DNA of 10,940 nucleotides, taken from contig CP070790.1 in the NCBI GenBank assembly GCA_020346805.1, forward strand, positions 3,209,670-3,220,609. The letters run 5' to 3'. Every line of letters starts with the position of its first letter. Within the stretch, counting starts at the first letter, position 1. Both the position numbers and the translations under genes were made by a program. Shown in pieces: positions 1 to 7,083 of the stretch. Origin of the DNA: Planctomycetota bacterium. GTDB taxonomy: Bacteria > Planctomycetota > Phycisphaerae > UBA1845 > PWPN01. A model generated the notes under the pieces. It searched no databases, was not told where the DNA came from, and worked only from the letters and a program-made list of their open reading frames with translations.

Positions 1-9
1 AAATATAAA

Positions 10-96
10 CAATGTATTTATTTTGAGTGTGTAAGAATATTTTTCTTTATTAATAACACAATAAAGAATAAATTGATATTGTAAACAAATACGTTG
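10..96. repeat. AT-rich flank with nested inverted repeats downstream of the cyclase gene
   Basis: This very AT-rich tail lies just past the cyclase stop codon. Bases 43-51 (ttctttatt) are the exact reverse complement of 60-68, with an 8-base loop. Outside them, 10-19 pairs with 87-96 over ten positions with one T-G wobble. The inner hairpin could act as a weak transcript end for the minus-strand genes, but it is all A/T except one pair and has no clean T-run after it on that strand. In sequence this AT-rich, such repeats can arise by chance. No gene is supported in 1-111. Confidence 0.3.
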
Positions 97-111
97 AATT
101 ATTATCTGCAT

Positions 112-3063
112 CTACTTTTCTGTTAATTCCAGAGCGGTATTCCAGTCATCCGGGGGGGGAGTTTTCTGATAGCCGCCAATCGCATTCATGTATTGCCAGA
201 CACCCGGGTCGTAGGGCTGAAGTTTCAAACACTTATCAAAGGAGGTTGTTGCCCGATCCCAATCGCGCTTTGCGAAAAGGGCTACCGCCTCCGAGAATGC
301 GTCGGCGTAACGCAAAAGGTTATCATCCACTTCCCCGGAGCGCCCCAATAACTCATGCACCGGAACCCCTACCGTTTGGCCCTTAACCTGAATCGATCCC
401 AGATGTCGGCATAAATAATTATCCCCCGCGGCTTTAAGGACTTGGCCGGTAATCATAATAGATGTGCCGAACTGTTTATTAGCCGACTCCAGACGGGCTG
501 CGAGATTAACCGTATCGCCGACACAGGTATAATCGAGCTTGTTTTCACTGCCGTAATCACCTACAAAAACCGATCCCGAGGCGATACCGATACGCATGAA
601 TAGCTGTTTGAATTCACTGGACAATGGATGTTGGGCGTGGCGAGCGGCCAATTCTTTGAGGGCCTGGATACATTCCAATGCTGATTCGCAGGCCGCCTTT
701 TGATGTTGTGAACAGGGTAAAATGGGGGGATTGTAGAAGGCGAAGATTCCGTCACCCATGAACTTGTTGATTAGGGCTTGGTGTTTATGGAGTGTTTGGG
801 ACATTGCTTCCAGGTAGGGATTGAGCAATGTTTTGGTGCCTTCGGGGCCCAGTCTTTCACTGATTCTGGTGAATCCCTGGAGATCGCTAAAGAAACAGGT
901 CACATCGCCCTCCACGGGTGAGAAGTCAAAATTGACTCCCGAATCGGCGATCTGACGGGCAATGGCCGGGGAGACATACTGGGCGACGGCCTTGCTGAAT
1001 TGCCGTCTTTGCCGTTCCGTGGTCAAGTAGCGGATCAATACAATCATGGCCCAGACGACAAAGGTTAGTATATGTGCGCTACAGAGGGGAAGCCAATGAT
1101 TCATAAGGTTAAAGAAGACAAAAACATTCGCCATAAAACTGATTAATATCACAATCATGGCCAGCACGAAGCCTGTTCGCGGTCCATGGTTTGTGGTCAG
1201 CAGGGTCATCAACAGGCCGAACAGTGCAAGCATGGTTATTTGTGTTGTTTTGTCGGCCCATGATCGGAACTGTCCCTGAAGGAAGGAATTGAGTAAGTTG
1301 GAATGGATGAGTACTCCGGGCATGCGTTCGTATGCAGGTGTGGTGACCATGTCGGCTACTGCCGTTGCGGTATAACCTATGAAGCAAATTTTGTTCTCAA
1401 TCAATGGTTTGAGTTGCTCGATAAGTTTTTGTTTTTCAATGGCGATTTTCCTGTTTGCCGCTTCCAGTTTATCCACTTCATCGGTGATTAAGTAATAGGC
1501 TTTTTCAAATCGTTTGTAATCTTCGGCGATCTCGGGATCGTTGGGATTGGTTTCGGCTTTCAGTTCGGTCCACTGTTCGATTATGAACTCAATAGTATCG
1601 GCCTGATCCTGCTCGATTAATTGACGGAGTTGTTTGGCTCGGGCTTGGATTTGCCTGATTTTCTCGGTTTCGGCCCTGCTTTGCAATTTGGCCCATCGTA
1701 CTTGCCGTTCTTTTTTGAGCATTTCGTTTACGCTGTCGCGATACAACTTAAATCCTTGCTCTTCTTTGACCAGGTGTAAGGCCTGAGCGATCCGCCATTG
1801 TTTACGGGTTTGATTGTCTTTGGTCTGTTTTTTGCAATCGTAGATCTGCAGCAGTTTAGTGACCGGTAGATGGGCGAAACAGTCCTGCCAGTGTCGCGAG
1901 GCGATATGCCAGTTGAGCAGGGTCTGGCCCTGGTCGTCGAGTTGTATGCGCATGGCCTTGCGGTTGCCGCTTTTGGGAATTCTGAGGAAACCGGCGTCAT
2001 CAATGGACAAATCTTGAAGTTCGATATCGAGTATGTCACAGGCGGCCGAGAATGCCAACTGTTCGATCATAAGACCGTTCCATTCCCGCAGTATGGGCAC
2101 GTGTCTGGTTCGCCCGTCAATGTCAGGCTTGAAGTTAACGAAACCGACGTCTCGAGCATTGGAGGTGAATTTGTCAAGTAGGGGATCAACTTGTTCGGCT
2201 TTGGGGAGTTTGTCTTTGAGTGCCGGTGGAACCGATTGGTCTTTTTTAATTTCCCGCAACTGTTGAAGGCCCTTTTCATGGGCATAAGCGGCCAATATGT
2301 CTGCACGATCTGCGGTTAGCTGGTTGAAGGGAGTGGATAAAAAGGCCTGGTGTACTTGCCGGGCGGTGGAATCAGGATTTGATGCTATGTACTCACCGAC
2401 CAGTTTGCGGGCCACGCGGCGTTTCAGACCCGCCAATATGGCATCGACCGTCTCTTTTTCTTCGCCCGTTTGTTGGGCGATAGACACTGAATCCAGGCTG
2501 AAGTCCTGACCAAGTAGTTCGAGGATTTTTTGCGTTGTGGGCGAAGGTGTCTTTTGATATTTTATAAGTTTATCTACGTAGTACATGCCCAAATACACAT
2601 TACCGGCATCGGCGACGGCCTGGGCCAGTTCGAGATCGGGAAATATAAGGTTTTCTTCTGATACTTCGCCGATTTGTTCGATTTCGCCTTCGATATCGGC
2701 GAAAGGATCCAGCGAAGGCATACGAACCTCGCCGGGTTTTGGATCCCTGAATACGAGATCCATGATGATTTTTTCGGCGCCCAATTCGTTGAGAGTTCGT
2801 ATGAGTTCGGCTTGGATATCTCGCGGCCAGGGCCAGCTGCCGACGCGGTCGAAGGCGTCATCACCGATGTCGATGTGAACTATCCGCTCAGAACCGTCGA
2901 CTTTACTGAAATTGAGAACGTGAAGGTCGTACCACAATAATTCGAGCCGTTGGACGAGAGCAGGGCCCGTCATGTGTAATACCATTGCTACCAGGGTCAA
3001 GCCCAGGCCGATAGTCAATTCCCAACGATGCTGCACTGTCCAACGACGTATCATGGTAAACAT
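112..3063 (-). CDS. CHASE2-domain class III adenylate cyclase (inner-membrane sensor)
   Basis: This 983-residue membrane receptor is predicted to make cAMP from ATP in response to a periplasmic signal. A first membrane helix (about 16-31) leads into an extracytoplasmic CHASE2 domain, recognised by WPWPR at 77-81, a GFVNFKPDIDGR stretch from 307, and FIG at 561-563 followed by D571 and TTP. Three membrane helices follow (about 607-624, 632-651, 658-677), then the cyclase domain (about 690-905). The catalytic set looks complete: metal-binding D727 and D771, purine-recognition pair K767 and T846 (class IIIb-like, adenylate rather than guanylate), and transition-state N853 and R857. The last 75 residues resemble the TPR-like tail common in this family. 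CHASE2 is interrupted by two helical insertions (about 166-295 and 410-555), which explains a length well above the usual 700-750. The start at 3063 has no clear ribosome binding site; the ATG at 3054 is an alternative. The gene lies 99 bases after the FecR-domain gene and is probably cotranscribed with it. Confidence 0.93.
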   Translation of the reverse strand: MFTMIRRWTVQHRWELTIGLGLTLVAMVLHMTGPALVQRLELLWYDLHVLNFSKVDGSERIVHIDIGDDAFDRVGSWPWPRDIQAELIRTLNELGAEKIIMDLVFRDPKPGEVRMPSLDPFADIEGEIEQIGEVSEENLIFPDLELAQAVADAGNVYLGMYYVDKLIKYQKTPSPTTQKILELLGQDFSLDSVSIAQQTGEEKETVDAILAGLKRRVARKLVGEYIASNPDSTARQVHQAFLSTPFNQLTADRADILAAYAHEKGLQQLREIKKDQSVPPALKDKLPKAEQVDPLLDKFTSNARDVGFVNFKPDIDGRTRHVPILREWNGLMIEQLAFSAACDILDIELQDLSIDDAGFLRIPKSGNRKAMRIQLDDQGQTLLNWHIASRHWQDCFAHLPVTKLLQIYDCKKQTKDNQTRKQWRIAQALHLVKEEQGFKLYRDSVNEMLKKERQVRWAKLQSRAETEKIRQIQARAKQLRQLIEQDQADTIEFIIEQWTELKAETNPNDPEIAEDYKRFEKAYYLITDEVDKLEAANRKIAIEKQKLIEQLKPLIENKICFIGYTATAVADMVTTPAYERMPGVLIHSNLLNSFLQGQFRSWADKTTQITMLALFGLLMTLLTTNHGPRTGFVLAMIVILISFMANVFVFFNLMNHWLPLCSAHILTFVVWAMIVLIRYLTTERQRRQFSKAVAQYVSPAIARQIADSGVNFDFSPVEGDVTCFFSDLQGFTRISERLGPEGTKTLLNPYLEAMSQTLHKHQALINKFMGDGIFAFYNPPILPCSQHQKAACESALECIQALKELAARHAQHPLSSEFKQLFMRIGIASGSVFVGDYGSENKLDYTCVGDTVNLAARLESANKQFGTSIMITGQVLKAAGDNYLCRHLGSIQVKGQTVGVPVHELLGRSGEVDDNLLRYADAFSEAVALFAKRDWDRATTSFDKCLKLQPYDPGVWQYMNAIGGYQKTPPPDDWNTALELTEK

Positions 3064-3162
3064 TCTAACCGACCCGGGGCAGGCTCGTCATCCATGGACA
3101 ACAATAATTTGGATATAGCGGTTTAGGAAGCAGTAAGAACGGCCAGGGTTTTGATGAGTGAT

Positions 3163-4107
3163 TTATCGCCGTTTCTGATTGAGCAGGCTGGGTAACAGCC
3201 CGCTGCCGGTGCCGAAGTTGCCTTCCGGGCGATTGTAAACTCTTCGGCCATTTATAAAATCGGGTCTGGTATGTCGGCGTTGTCGGTTACGACGTTCCTC
3301 GGCCAGTTGGGCGAACAGCTTGCCGGCGTCACGCCCGGTTAAGGCCATGGTTCCTGAGCCACCGCCCGGTTCGACTACGCCCAGCCCGGATTCCTGAACC
3401 ATGTTGAAGAGTTCTTCCGCGTCGGTCATACCAAAGATGTCCACCACGGGGACGAATCGGTCGAAGGTCGCAGTTTCGATCCAGCGGATCATGGCTTGGG
3501 TTATATATTGCCCCGGTGAGATCAAGCTTGACTGGTTGGTGATTTTGTTCAGGGCCTGGACCAATCCTTCTCTGGCCAGTGATATGCGGAATCTGCCGGT
3601 TACCGGGGTATATTCCATTCTGAAGTCGATGGTGCCTCTCTTGCTGAGGGTTGCGGTGGGGGTATCGATGGTCATATCGCTGCGGAGGGTGGTCTCGGCC
3701 ACACCGGCCCGTATGGCCCCGTGCCCCAGTCCGAGGCGGACTTTTTTGGTGTCGGCGGTGCGGTGAAACTCATCGATGCTGGCCAAGGTCGCCCGATCGA
3801 TCATTACCACACTGTCATCGCCGAAAGCCATAACTACTTTGGAGCGGAGGCGGGTGCGGATTCTGGTGCCAGCCGGCAGCCGGTCGCCGACCTTGGCGGA
3901 TTGCCATTTGCCAGGTTGGCCGTTCTCGTCTGTTTTCGAATAACTGACTTTTCCGGCGACCTGTATTATGCGGGCCTCGAATTGTTCATCGATTTGGGCG
4001 GGCTGTGTGGTCGGGGGAGTACTTGAGGGTTGCCCGGCCGGGACCTGTGCCAGGGTATAACCGATCTCAAAGCCCAGGACGATTGCCAGTGTTATCAGGT
4101 ATCGCAT
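3163..4107 (-). CDS. Secreted FecR-domain protein
   Basis: The product (314 residues from the ATG at 4107) begins with a Sec signal peptide: MRYLITLAIVLGF, then TLA with likely cleavage before QVP near residue 20. A Pro/Thr/Gln-rich linker follows, then a FecR domain (about 43-190) with the typical pattern of a W68 region, a 'G-D-x-L-x-x-G-T-x-I-x-T' strand and a GDDS turn near 96. The C-terminal 100 residues are Gly-rich and then strongly basic (ERRNRQRRH). FecR domains usually belong to inner-membrane regulators of FecI-type sigma factors. This protein has no cytoplasmic tail and no sigma factor next to it, so a structural or sensory role in the periplasm beside the CHASE2 cyclase is more likely (inference). 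The ATG at 4107 is chosen because GGGTGG lies 9 bases upstream; GTG codons at 4119 and 4116 and an ATG at 4113 are possible but too close to that site. It probably has its own promoter at 4158-4187. Confidence 0.85.
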   Translation of the reverse strand: MRYLITLAIVLGFEIGYTLAQVPAGQPSSTPPTTQPAQIDEQFEARIIQVAGKVSYSKTDENGQPGKWQSAKVGDRLPAGTRIRTRLRSKVVMAFGDDSVVMIDRATLASIDEFHRTADTKKVRLGLGHGAIRAGVAETTLRSDMTIDTPTATLSKRGTIDFRMEYTPVTGRFRISLAREGLVQALNKITNQSSLISPGQYITQAMIRWIETATFDRFVPVVDIFGMTDAEELFNMVQESGLGVVEPGGGSGTMALTGRDAGKLFAQLAEERRNRQRRHTRPDFINGRRVYNRPEGNFGTGSGLLPSLLNQKRR

Positions 4108-4157
4108 GATCATCACCACCCAATAATTAGTTTAATATATAAATACGCTTTTTCCAA

Positions 4158-4187
4158 AGTATAGGACGAAAACGGATGTCGTGTCAT
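4158..4187 (-). promoter_or_regulatory. Candidate sigma70-type promoter for the FecR-cyclase pair
   Basis: Reading the minus strand, a -35 hexamer ATGACA (4187-4182, 5 of 6 to consensus) and a -10 hexamer TATACT (4163-4158, 5 of 6) are separated by 18 bases. Transcription would start near 4151, about 44 bases before the ATG at 4107. This is the best promoter-like sequence inside the minus-strand run and would uncouple the FecR and cyclase genes from the barrel and lipoproteins. Confidence 0.5.
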
Positions 4188-4238
4188 CAATAATCCGTAA
4201 AAAACGCGGTTTTGGCTTTCTAGTCGGCCGTACGGATT
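4172..4238. repeat. Three ACGGAT/ATCCGT copies at the FecR promoter; possible operator and hairpin
   Basis: ACGGAT occurs on the plus strand at 4172-4177 and 4232-4237, and its reverse complement ATCCGT at 4193-4198. The first and second copies form an inverted pair with centres 21 bases apart, about two helical turns. They flank the candidate -35 box, as an operator would. The second and third extend to a perfect 8-bp inverted repeat (4192-4199 with 4231-4238) with a 31-base loop that contains a six-T run on the minus strand (4204-4199). This could instead be a weak transcript-end hairpin for the lipoprotein gene, whose stop is at 4255. Confidence 0.35.
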
Positions 4239-4254
4239 TTAGCCCCCCAGTGGG

Positions 4255-4890
4255 TTATTCCGGCTTTGTGGTGGTCATAACGTCGGATTTCAACGTCTCA
4301 GCAATATCGACCTTTTCTTCCTCATACATGCCGCGGTCGGCCATATATCTATCGGCTTTGCCAATTAAATCCACCAATTCGCCGCCGGTCATATATTGAT
4401 GCACGGATCCGGCGTCCATCATGGATAAGTCCAGGAGTTCACGCATGGCATATCGCCGTTCCCCGATTCCCAGACCTCCCAGCAGGTTATAGTTGATACC
4501 ACCGCGGATTTTCAGGATCCTGCAAATCATGTAAGCGATACTGCCGCGGTCGATGCATACCTCTCGTTGTAGATTCCATTGAGGCCTGGCAATTTTGCGT
4601 TGTTCGAGCGATGCCCGCCGCTGCTCGAAGTTTTCGTACTCATCATCACCGTCGGCAAGTAGGATCATGGCCCGGTAGGCTTCGGCCACAGTGACCATAG
4701 CCTGATTCTGAAGGTGCTCGTGGAGGAAGGTGTCGATATCGACCCCATCGCCGAGGTCAGCTTGTTCGGCGCGGAAGGTCTGAGTGCAACCGCCGGTCAG
4801 GGCGGCGAGTAGAATTGCGACAACCAAACAGGTGCCGACCTTAGCGGTGGCGCGGGTTTTCCCGATCGATCTGTTGTTTAGAAACTCCAC
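4255..4890 (-). CDS. Putative lipoprotein of unknown function, overlapping the barrel gene
   Basis: From the GTG at 4890 the product has 211 residues. It starts with a basic n-region (NNRSIGKTRATAK), a hydrophobic core (CLVVAILLAAL) and a lipobox-like TGGC with the modified cysteine at residue 35. The -3 residue is Thr rather than Leu, slightly off consensus. The mature part is mostly helical and hydrophilic, with segments such as 'VTVAEAYRAMILLADG' and 'IDRGSIAYMICRILKIRGG'. These faintly recall SLH-type helices, but I do not recognise the family. The frame is open up to an ATG at 4974, but that start would put 28 uncharged-type residues before the signal peptide and overlap the barrel gene by 97 bases. 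GTG at 4890 leaves a 13-base overlap, which suggests translational coupling with the barrel. The lipid anchor and position suggest a partner of the barrel in the envelope (inference). Confidence 0.75.
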   Translation of the reverse strand: MEFLNNRSIGKTRATAKVGTCLVVAILLAALTGGCTQTFRAEQADLGDGVDIDTFLHEHLQNQAMVTVAEAYRAMILLADGDDEYENFEQRRASLEQRKIARPQWNLQREVCIDRGSIAYMICRILKIRGGINYNLLGGLGIGERRYAMRELLDLSMMDAGSVHQYMTGGELVDLIGKADRYMADRGMYEEEKVDIAETLKSDVMTTTKPE

Positions 4891-6353
4891 GTCACACCCA
4901 TCAATAGAAAAGTTCGTGTGGTCTGATCGCTGAAAGCCCGGCCCGGGAAGAACGTTCCGAATCGGGTAGTCCACGACAGATCAGAGGTTATCCGCCAACT
5001 TAGAAAGTAATCCATCTCCCAACCGAGGTATCCCGATTGCCGATCCGCGGTGGGATCTGAGACAGCTGCGTTTGTTCGATTCTTCCAGTACAAAAACCAG
5101 TCGGTTCCGACTTCGAGTTCTTTGAGAGCCTCAATATCTTCAAAGGGAATAAAAGCCGCGCCAGTCCGCCAGATGTGAATGTTACTCAGGATTGGGGCGA
5201 AGGATAATCCGGTATCTCGATATCCGAAGCCGACAAAACCTGTGTCGTCGTGATCGAAGTTTCCGCCGGCAGCGTTAGTGGGGCTGAATAGGCGGTTGGG
5301 ATCACCGCTGGCGAACATATACTCGGCTCCGAAACGCGGTTTCAGGGGCAGTTGCGACAGATATTCGAGTTCTATATCGAATGCCCAGGCATGGACGTCA
5401 TCTCTTTTGATGATGCTCCGGTCGCCGTAACTATTGCCGCCTTCGAGTACCCATTCGGTACCGTAACGAAGATTTTTCACGAGTTCGCCGGCTGAGCCAA
5501 TGCCTACATACCAGGTATCGTAATCGTAATTCTGGAATAGAGAGATGGGTTTTTCGGTTAATTGGTCTTCGTTCCAATAGGCATATGCGAAGGGTCTGTG
5601 TTTTTCGAATCCGTTGTAGGTGATTTGGGTACCCCAGAAGTTTCGCTCGGAGTTTCCGCTGTTGGGGTGGCTTTGGTCGATATTGTCGTAGCTGCGAATG
5701 GCGGTAGCGGCCAAGCCGTCGATTTCCCAATCACCCAGCTCCAGGGTGAGCATTACATGGTCCAAGGGGGTGGAGAAGGCATACCCGGTGCCGAACTCCA
5801 CGAGATCGCGTCCGACTTTGAGTTTAAGGTTCCAATCGAGGTGTTTGTTCCGGTAGGCTTGTACTGCTTTTCGTAAATCGAACTGGTAGAAGCCGCGATC
5901 GAGGTTGGGCCCGATCCAGTCATCGTCATTTCCATCGTATGAGTCGCCGCTATTGAAATCCTCGTACTGGAGTTTGAGTCGGCCGTAAAATTGATGGGCC
6001 CCCTGATCCAGGCCCATTGATCCCCATAATCGAAGGTCATGACGCCGGTAAGTTCGCGAACTTTCGATACCGTCGTCGTATAGGAACATATAGTAGCTGT
6101 ACCATCCTCCCCAGTCGAGTTCGAATGCCCGGTCTCCTGGTAGTTCACGGTCCAGTGCCTCGCGGACCTGATCCTCAAGCATTCTCTGACGGTTTAAAAA
6201 ATCCTCCGGCCGAGCCTGCGCGTTGGCGGGATTTCGCGTGGTGCATACCGTGGTCGCTGCCGCCAGCAACATCAGCAAGATCAACTTTCCGCTTGTGCTG
6301 GAGAGAATGTGTAGCTGCCTGTGTTTTTCTCGGATCGATTTTTGCATACACAT
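4878..6353 (-). CDS. Outer-membrane beta-barrel, alginate-export (AlgE)-like
   Basis: The product (491 residues from 6353) has a Sec signal peptide: a basic n-region, a hydrophobic core (about 24-37, LILLMLLAAATTV) and likely cleavage after ANA near 45. A short charged helix (about 50-71) precedes alternating aromatic beta-strands from about residue 78 to the end. Acidic loops (DSYDGNDDD) and a C-terminal Phe (VTWSF) are marks of an outer-membrane barrel. The strand 'LKVGRDLVEFGTGYAF' and the general pattern fit the alginate-export family, whose founder AlgE passes an anionic polysaccharide. Here the direction and substrate of transport are unknown; uptake of oligosaccharides is as likely. 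The frame is open up to an ATG at 6437, but those first 28 residues include a GC-rich, Arg/Ala-rich stretch unlike a signal peptide. ATGs at 6353 and 6347 are the better starts, although neither has a clear ribosome binding site. The end overlaps the following lipoprotein gene by 13 bases. Confidence 0.8.
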   Translation of the reverse strand: MCMQKSIREKHRQLHILSSTSGKLILLMLLAAATTVCTTRNPANAQARPEDFLNRQRMLEDQVREALDRELPGDRAFELDWGGWYSYYMFLYDDGIESSRTYRRHDLRLWGSMGLDQGAHQFYGRLKLQYEDFNSGDSYDGNDDDWIGPNLDRGFYQFDLRKAVQAYRNKHLDWNLKLKVGRDLVEFGTGYAFSTPLDHVMLTLELGDWEIDGLAATAIRSYDNIDQSHPNSGNSERNFWGTQITYNGFEKHRPFAYAYWNEDQLTEKPISLFQNYDYDTWYVGIGSAGELVKNLRYGTEWVLEGGNSYGDRSIIKRDDVHAWAFDIELEYLSQLPLKPRFGAEYMFASGDPNRLFSPTNAAGGNFDHDDTGFVGFGYRDTGLSFAPILSNIHIWRTGAAFIPFEDIEALKELEVGTDWFLYWKNRTNAAVSDPTADRQSGYLGWEMDYFLSWRITSDLSWTTRFGTFFPGRAFSDQTTRTFLLMGVTWSF

Positions 6354-6534
6354 ATATCGGAAAACAACCATTTCAAACAACAGCCGTCGCGCCGCCGCCG
6401 GCCGCCGTTGAGAAGAACGAATTTGCCCCGATATCATGGCCTATTTGAAGACGGAACGCAAGTGTTATTTGTATAAACCGGACAAAAAAATAATGATTGC
6501 CAATATGTTCATCTACAGAGTTTTTAGGGCCGTT

Positions 6535-7026
6535 TCAGGTAACCGGGCATTGGTCGTCGGGCACGATGTCAAATATGTAATGTGCGATGGTGGTGATTAG
6601 GGATTGAAAGGGGGATACGAAGTCAAATGAACCGGCCTGTGTTCCTTCGCCGACCAGATTTTCACCGTCGTAACAGCATTGAAACGATGATACGCCGATG
6701 TCCGGTGAGGTGCCACGAAAACAGTCCAGCGGTACATGATAGGGATTGGGGAATATCCCCAAGATTAAATCTTGTACCCAGGTTACGCCGTTCTCGTCGG
6801 TGCCAATCTGGGGACGGTGTTCGGGGCAGATGTTGTATTGATTTCTGGCTTGATGATCCTCACAGGAGAACTGGCCGTCTGCGATGGCATCGGTCAGAGC
6901 TTGACCCAGATGTTCGGTTAATAGGTCGGGATTCCCGGCGTCGACACAACCGCAATCGTAGGGTAACTGTGGGGCGCAGGCGCTTATGACTAAGATGAAT
7001 GAGTTAATCGTTACCAACCAACGCAT
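6535..7026 (-). CDS. Small cysteine-rich lipoprotein with AMOP-like motif
   Basis: The product has 163 residues. It begins with a short lipoprotein signal (LVTINSFILVISAC), with the modified cysteine at 17. Eight more cysteines follow (25, 27, 55, 67, 102, 117, 118, 160), enough for four disulfides in an extracytoplasmic protein. The CGC near the start and 'FQCCYDGENLVGEG' followed by 'AGSFDF' resemble the cysteine pattern of AMOP domains of animal adhesion proteins, which have a CxC and a QCCYD-type motif. This is a pattern match from memory, not a search. A ribosome binding site AAGGA lies 6 bases before the ATG. It is the first gene of the minus-strand run, divergent from the metallohydrolase gene, with its own -10 box at 7059-7054. 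A gap of about 180 bases separates it from the barrel start, so cotranscription is possible but unproven. Its function is unknown; it is probably a surface or periplasmic binding or adhesion component. Confidence 0.75.
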   Translation of the reverse strand: MRWLVTINSFILVISACAPQLPYDCGCVDAGNPDLLTEHLGQALTDAIADGQFSCEDHQARNQYNICPEHRPQIGTDENGVTWVQDLILGIFPNPYHVPLDCFRGTSPDIGVSSFQCCYDGENLVGEGTQAGSFDFVSPFQSLITTIAHYIFDIVPDDQCPVT

Positions 7027-7053
7027 AGTAATTCCTTGAATTTGCTTGGTAAT

Positions 7054-7083
7054 ATTATACCTGATCCTGATTGTATTATGATA
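7054..7083 (-). promoter_or_regulatory. Candidate promoter for the leftward gene run
   Basis: On the minus strand a perfect -10 hexamer TATAAT occupies 7059-7054. The -35 region 16-18 bases upstream (around 7083-7076) is AT-rich and poorly conserved. Transcription would start near 7047, about 20 bases before the lipoprotein ATG and upstream of its AAGGA site. The weak -35 may mean an activator is needed. Confidence 0.45.

Noticed and set aside
3401..4026. Open frames on the plus strand opposite the FecR-domain gene
   Set aside because: Their products have no signal or domain, while the minus-strand frame has a signal peptide and a clear FecR domain.
4891..4974. Upstream ATG at 4974 as start of the overlapping lipoprotein
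   Set aside because: It forces a 97-base overlap with the barrel gene and a 28-residue extension before a complete signal peptide.
6383..6411. GC-rich run of CCG/GCC repeats upstream of the barrel, first read as a terminator or regulatory hairpin
   Set aside because: It contains only short self-complementary pieces (such as cggccg) with no single strong stem and no T-run after it.
6354..6437. Upstream ATG at 6437 as start of the barrel gene
   Set aside because: It would add 28 residues including an Arg/Ala-rich stretch (QRRPAAARRLL) before the signal peptide. The ATGs at 6353 and 6347 give a normal exported protein, although no start has a good ribosome binding site.
6017..6448. Open frame of 143 codons on the plus strand with a Pro/Ala-rich product
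   Set aside because: It is antisense to the start of the barrel gene and has no supporting start signal or domain.
6484..6520. Seven-T run on the minus strand after the first lipoprotein gene, considered as an intrinsic terminator or as part of a barrel promoter
   Set aside because: Only a 4-bp stem (ATGA with TCAT) precedes the T-run, and the nearby TATACA and TTGGCA boxes are 22 bases apart, too far for a standard promoter.
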